From: Aegilops tauschii subsp. strangulata
Taxonomy: Eukaryota > Streptophyta > Magnoliopsida > Poales > Poaceae
Length of the DNA: 64,000 bases
Assembly: GCF_002575655.3 (NCBI RefSeq)
Contig: NC_053039.3
Coordinates: 46,253,290-46,317,289, forward strand
Reading direction: 5' to 3'
This document shows, in pieces, positions 59,366 to 64,000 of the stretch. The notes under the pieces were generated by a model. That model was not told where the DNA came from. It did not search any database and saw only the letters and a program-made list of their open reading frames with translations. Both the position numbers and the translations under genes were made by a program. Every line of letters begins with the position of its first letter. Position 1 is the first letter of the stretch.

Positions 59366-59734
59366 AGGCCTCGTTTCCATCGGTTGTTCCCTCCAAGCCG
59401 GTTGGCTCCCACGCGTTCTGTTGCCTCCCGATGAACACGGCGCATTCTGTTGCCTCCCCATGAACACGACGACGCAGTTTCTCCGATTCGACCCAGCCAT
59501 GTACACGAGCCCTGGTCATACGTATGCGCGAGTAGACATTCGAGACCCCGCCCGTATGTACGTATGTGGCCGTATTTTCTTTCTTGCACACTGGCCACTG
59601 TACGTACGTGTACATGCTACATGCGGGCCTCAACTACGACACGTGCGCGCTCTACATCGACTAGTATGTACGTACACGTTCGCGACCAGAATGCCAACGC
59701 TACGTACGCTTCGACCAGGTGGGTCACGACTGTC

Positions 59735-62313
59735 AGGCACTTCCTTGCATGCGAAGATATAGCTGGTGGGTCCCAGCAGTCAGGGGGGCGAATCGTTTTT
59801 TTTTTGCCCGGACGCACTTCCTTGCGTGCGAAGATGTAGCTGGTGGGTCCCAGCAGTCAGGGGGAAACGTTTTCTTCGTGAAATACGGTGGCCCGTCCGG
59901 TGGGTCCCTGCTGTCAGATGCAGGAATAATTATTTTGCGAGTAATAAGGAGGCACTTCCTTGCGGCTGTCGTGGACCCAGCTGTCAGCCTCTCCACGTAT
60001 AGTACTCTTCCGATGGAAGTCAGTCGTTGACCACATTGACCACGCCGCACCGAGAGCACCAAGGCGGTGGACGACGGCGAGGCCTAGGAAGGGGACGACG
60101 CGGCAGTGGATGCCCACGCGTAGAGGAGTATGAGGGTTCACTGGTTCGCTGCAGTGTGAGGCTGCCGTCGCCGCAGAATAACAGGGGGTGTGGGTGAGTA
60201 GAGGGATGGCCTGGCCAGCGGTGGGAGTAGTAGGGGGCGGTGAGGCGTCTGCCGCATCGCAGCCGGACACGGGAGGCAGGAGCACGAGGCACGACCGGTG
60301 CTGGTTTGGGGGGCTGGAGCAAGAAGACCAGAGGTTGAAGAAGCATCGTTGGATGGACATCGTATGGTCACTGGAGCTAGAATCGTGCATATTGACTAAG
60401 TTGACAAAGCCCTCCGTCCCCATCAACTTAGTAGGCCCACAAGTCAGCCTGCCACTATACTGGGTCCCAGCTACCAGGGGGAGTATTCATTTTTTTGTGC
60501 GTAATAAGGGGCACTTCCTTGCGTGCGAAGATATGGCTGGTGGGTCCGAGCTGTCAGCGGCGGTAACTTTTTTTCACGAAATACAGAGGCCCTTCCGGTG
60601 GGTCCCACATGTCAGGTGGAGGAATCATTATTTTGCGCGTAATAAGGAGGCATTTCCTTGAGTGCGGCCGTGGACCCAGCTGTCAGCCTCTCCACGTACA
60701 GTCCACTTCAGATGCATGTCGGTCGTTGACCACGTTGACCAGGCCGCGCCGAGAGCACCAGGGCGGTGGACGACGGCGAGGCCTACGAAGGGAACGACAC
60801 AGAGCCAGGGAAGACTCGGCAGTTGTTTCCCACGCGGAGGGGAGTACGACTTTACGAGGGTTTACTGGTTCATCTGCCGTCGCCGGAGAATAACAGCAGG
60901 TGTGGGTGAGTAGAGGGATGGCTAGGCCAGCGATGGGAGTACGGTGGGGCGGTGAGGCCTGCGCGGCAGCATAGCCGTCCGCGGGAGGAGGGAGCAGGCA
61001 GTCCCGCCGGCGCTTGTTTGAGCGGCTGGAGCAGGAAAAGCAGAGATTGAAGAAGCACGACAGCCGTTGGATGGACATCCAACGGTCACTGCTCTCGTGT
61101 GCATTATTTCTAATAATGTACAGCCCATTTGCTAATTCTTAAGAATTTTTTTGGAGCCCATCTTCTTTTGTTAGCATTACACCCCATATTGTGGCCACGG
61201 TTAAAAAGTATACGAATTTTTGCATATTTCGGTGTGGTCAACTGTTTTGAATCCCGAAATATCGATTCACATTCAAACTATTTTGAAAAATATTTTATAT
61301 AAATATAAAATCCAAATAATTGTCCACGCATAAAAATCAATGGAACCTAAAATCTTGTAATGAAAAAAATTGAAACTAATTCCCGGTTTGATGTGTTTTA
61401 AAAATGTACAATCCTTTTCTGGGCAAACCGAATGAAACTCTCCTCGTCTTGATAGATTTGCAGCCCAGCGGGGCTGATAAAGCAAGTAGGCCTCGTTTGG
61501 GTATTTCTTTAAAAAAAATAGGACTGGGCTAGCCATTTTCAGCAAGAAAAAAACACAATTGGGCTCATGATGTGGTAAACATAAATAAAACCCTGGCTAG
61601 ACGGGCCACAACCCCCGCACAGCCTCGTTGTTACCCTGATCCGTTGCTAAAACTAGTATAAATAACAACTGCTTGTTCCTCAAAAAAGAAAAAACTGCGC
61701 GACCTGCTGGGTCCCTGGTGTCAGCCGCTCGTAGTGTAGTTCTCTCGTTTATTGACTACGTTGACAATGGCGTGAGCCCCAGATGTCCAACCATTAGGAG
61801 GAACTATATTTTTGGGCTTGTAATATAGAGGCACTTGCTTGCGTACTGCCATGACGCTGGTGGGTCCCTACTATCATTCTCTCCACGTATAGTCATCTCC
61901 TTGTTCCTCTCAGTTGTTGACGACATTGACAACGCAAGAGGGCGGTGCACCGCGCACGGCGAGCGAACCAAGGCCGCAAGGCGGAGGACGGCGGCGAGGC
62001 CTCGAACGGAACGAACAGGAGTCGTGGAAGATGCGCCGGTCCAGTCGCAGGTGGAGGGGAGTACGAGGGTTGACTGGTTCGGGTGCGGGTGCGTGTTGGG
62101 GCTGACGTCGTCGGAGAATAACATGACGTGTGGGGGAATAGAGGGAGGGACTAGACAATGTTGGAGGGTACGTACGGTAGGGCGGCGGAGGCGCATCCAG
62201 CCATGGGAGGCGGGAGCAGGCGGAGCCGACAGGGTGGTTTGGTTTGGGTGGCTGGAGGAAGAAGAAGATAAGAGATAGAAGATACACGACAGATGTTGGA
62301 TGTCAATCCAACG
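59735..62313. repeat. Three diverged blocks of about 400-460 bp in CACTA-3
   Basis: Blocks at about 59958-60360, 60664-61081 and 61853-62313 share gtcagcctctccacgta, gttgaccac.ttgacca, gcggtggacgacggcgagg, agaataaca and a ggctggag.a.gaag end. Shorter units (cacttccttgcgtgcgaag, agctggtgggtcccagc.gtc) lie between. An A/T-rich spacer with CAAACCG words fills 61085-61840. Confidence 0.8.
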
Positions 62314-62779
62314 GCTGGTAGGCAGAATCGTTTGTTGACTGGCTAGTAAGTCGACACCACCTTGGATAGGCTATTTCCTCGCGGTTCCCAAATGTCAGAA
62401 TCCAAATCTGTCACGGTCATGCAGCCTTTCCTATGAAAATTTACATCCCATTTGATGTGCTAGTTCGAAATAAGTTTGTGGGTGCTGGTGGGGGCTAATC
62501 ACTTGGCTTATGTAATGCACAGTGAGCTCAAGCAGCCGGCGAGAGTGATGTTATTTCCCTTGGTTGGGATTTGTTAGTTGTGACAATATTTCACTCTAAA
62601 TTAAACGACTGGCAAGCCATTTGCCTTGCTTCAAAGAAAATATGACAGTCACAGCCGAGTTGGAAAGGGCAAGAACATCTAACTCCAGCTTACAAACTGT
62701 ACAAAAGCACGAGGGTTAATTGTTCATCAGGTTTACAAAAAACCCAGGTTGAAAAGGGCAACAACATCTAACGTCAGCA
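62314..62779. other. 3' flank of the FBD gene
   Basis: Non-coding sequence, partly duplicated (aagggcaagaacatctaac at about 62667 and aagggcaacaacatctaac at about 62755). It probably includes the 3' UTR of the minus-strand gene. No polyadenylation signal stands out. Confidence 0.5.
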
Positions 62780-64000
62780 CTATTTTCGGCAGTCACAGTC
62801 AAATGGATCGGTCAGGTCCATAGAATGAACATCCTGGGTCGTAAAATTTACTGGATTATGACCACAATATGTTGTAAATAGAAGCCCGGCACGTTCAGAA
62901 GCTCTTTTGCCCACCTGAAGCTCCTTTTTTTGCTCTTCCACATACCCATCCGTCAAAACCATGCTGCTGATAAACTTAAGCCTGATGGACAATAGTAACC
63001 TCGCATTCAGCAAGAAGAATGTGACAAATCTAGTGTTTGCACGGTTGGCTACATATCGTTCTAGCGTTATTGTCTTTAATCGAATCTCATGAGAAGTGAG
63101 AAAATCCCGATGCTTACGAATCCACCGATTGGTTATAACTTTCTTACCCCGTCCTGTTGCCTAAATAGACATGAAGATTGAAAACAGTTAAGGTCTAAAA
63201 AAAGAGTGTCAAAAGAGCAACAGCTGAACGGTTAATTCTAGGACACTATATGCGGGCTTCCAATGTGCGTGAAATTATCACCTTTATATACAACTTCTCC
63301 GGACATGGAAACCATTGTAGCAAGCCAATAATCTTATTCAGATCAAAACTATTCATTTGGATATATAAGATCTTGACAGAATCCAACACCATTGATAGGC
63401 CATTCATGAAGAAACTCTTCATTGAGCATAGAACATAATATTAGTACAAAATGTGTACTCCAAGATGACATATAACTTATGCACAGAAATTTAAAATGCA
63501 GCTTATGGTTACAAGTGTAGATGGTAATGTAAAGTACCTGAAGAACTATGGAGCCAAACACCATATTGAAATGAGCACAGAGATCATGTATTACACCCAA
63601 GGTCTCCAGTTTAGGCGCAGAGAGGACGGTTATTTGCGACGGTGAATAACTAGAATCAAGGATCAACCTTTGAAGTGAAGGGGCATCTTGGATGATGAGC
63701 TGCCTTCCGTCAAAACAAATTCCAATTCTTACAAGGTTAGGCGACTTTATTTGGAGACAACCGATTCTAACTGTGAAAACAAGCACCAAGCACTCCAGGG
63801 CAGGGCAATTGGAGTGGATGATGCTATGCAATGAGGCCTCTGATATACAAACCCGCACAAGTGAAAGTTTCTTGAGAAATGGGAGTCGAAGGTTTAGTAT
63901 CAGATTGTCTGGTAGGTTGCACAGTGCAAAGGTGGCGGTGTGGAGAGAGGAGGAAAACCGCGAGATGGACATCGGTGCTGAGGGCACAGGTAGATGGCAT
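62780..64000 (-). CDS. F-box/LRR/FBD-type protein, 3' three exons (5' part outside window)
   Basis: Three minus-strand exons: 63538-64000 (open to the window edge), 63282-63416 and 62780-63160, ending with TAG at 62780-62782. Both introns are 121 bp, GT-AG and phase 0, and no stop interrupts the frame. Exon 1 holds leucine-rich repeats (LPFLKKLSLVRVCISEASLH, CPALECLVL). Exon 2 continues them (NGLSMVLDSVKILYIQMN) and has FPCPEKLYIK, the usual lead-in to the FBD domain. Exon 3 is the FBD domain (KHRDFLTSHEIRLKTITLER, FVTFFLLNARLLLS, GKRASERAGLLF) with the family's closing DLTDPFDC motif. Such proteins are presumed substrate receptors of SCF ubiquitin ligases. The F-box itself would lie in the missing 5' exon. 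This is the best candidate for a working host gene here; expression is not shown. Confidence 0.88.

Larger units (their letters stand above)
58127..62313. mobile_element. CACTA-3: end of a third CACTA element, repeat-rich, no transposase seen
   Basis: The terminus CACTACAAAAAAAAGACAC lies at 58127, preceded by cat (possible 3-bp duplication, compare gat in intact LTR copies). Subterminal text has many gtcat/atgacaa words. Inside are three repeat systems: 83-84-bp units, about 75-bp units, and three diverged blocks of about 400-460 bp (see separate entries). No transposase or accessory gene is visible. The other terminus is not found; sequence style changes near 62313. Confidence 0.7.

Noticed and set aside
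58541..59506. Minus-strand open frame of 321 codons, Pro/His/Ser-rich
   Set aside because: It runs through tandem repeats whose units keep the frame open; residues repeat with the DNA unit and no domain or splice context is present.

Overview
This window looks like intergenic, transposon-packed nuclear DNA of a Triticeae grass (wheat/Aegilops type). Evidence: a CACTA transposon with a TNP2 transposase; several copies of a gypsy LTR family starting TGATACGTCTCC with an Athila-type primer site (TGGCGCCGTTGCCGGGG); Angela/WIS/BARE-like copia LTRs (TGTTGGAAATATGCCC...CCCCAACA); Stowaway and Tourist MITEs; and F-box/FBD gene pieces of a type expanded in grasses. There are no prokaryotic or organellar features. 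Family names are recalled from sequence character, not from a search.

Layout. 1-9057: a CACTA element (CACTA-1) whose 5' end lies outside the window, with a TNP2 transposase broken by one amber codon, a second broken ORF, and an apparently intact 4-exon gene for a 298-aa B3-like protein. 9058-15629: a gypsy LTR scrap, then a minus-strand non-autonomous gypsy element (A) whose 5' LTR abuts an F-box exon. 15630-18457: two decayed minus-strand genes, one joining a B3-like domain to an F-box and one encoding a zf-XS-like finger. 18753 to about 36300: a second CACTA (CACTA-2, minus orientation) carrying three later insertions: gypsy C (TSD tccac), complete gypsy B (TSD atgcc) and a Tourist MITE (TSD taa). 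36360-39179: decayed copia pol plus a full 3' LTR. 39180-54740: low-copy-looking DNA with a Stowaway, a solo gypsy LTR (TSD ctcca), a three-level MITE nest, a cluster of inverted repeats, tandem Stowaways and an isolated copia gag. 54747-58123: an F-box exon cut by a truncated copia, itself cut by a gypsy LTR fragment. 58127 to about 62313: the end of a third CACTA made of nested tandem repeats. 62780-64000: the only gene that looks functional, the 3' part of an F-box/LRR/FBD gene on the minus strand.

How it fits together. Most coding sequence belongs to transposons and most of it is broken, largely by C-to-T or G-to-A nonsense changes as expected in methylated DNA. Four target-site duplications (atgcc, tccac, ctcca, taa), a probable 9-bp duplication with a matching empty site, and two boundaries give a relative order of insertions. 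Three F-box-family pieces (15.6, 54.7 and 63 kb) suggest a small F-box cluster torn apart by transposons. I see no clear new biological system. The best candidates are the B3/F-box fusion relic, the intact B3-like CACTA gene behind palindromic repeats, and the Cys/His-rich protein shared by the gypsy elements that lack gag-pol.
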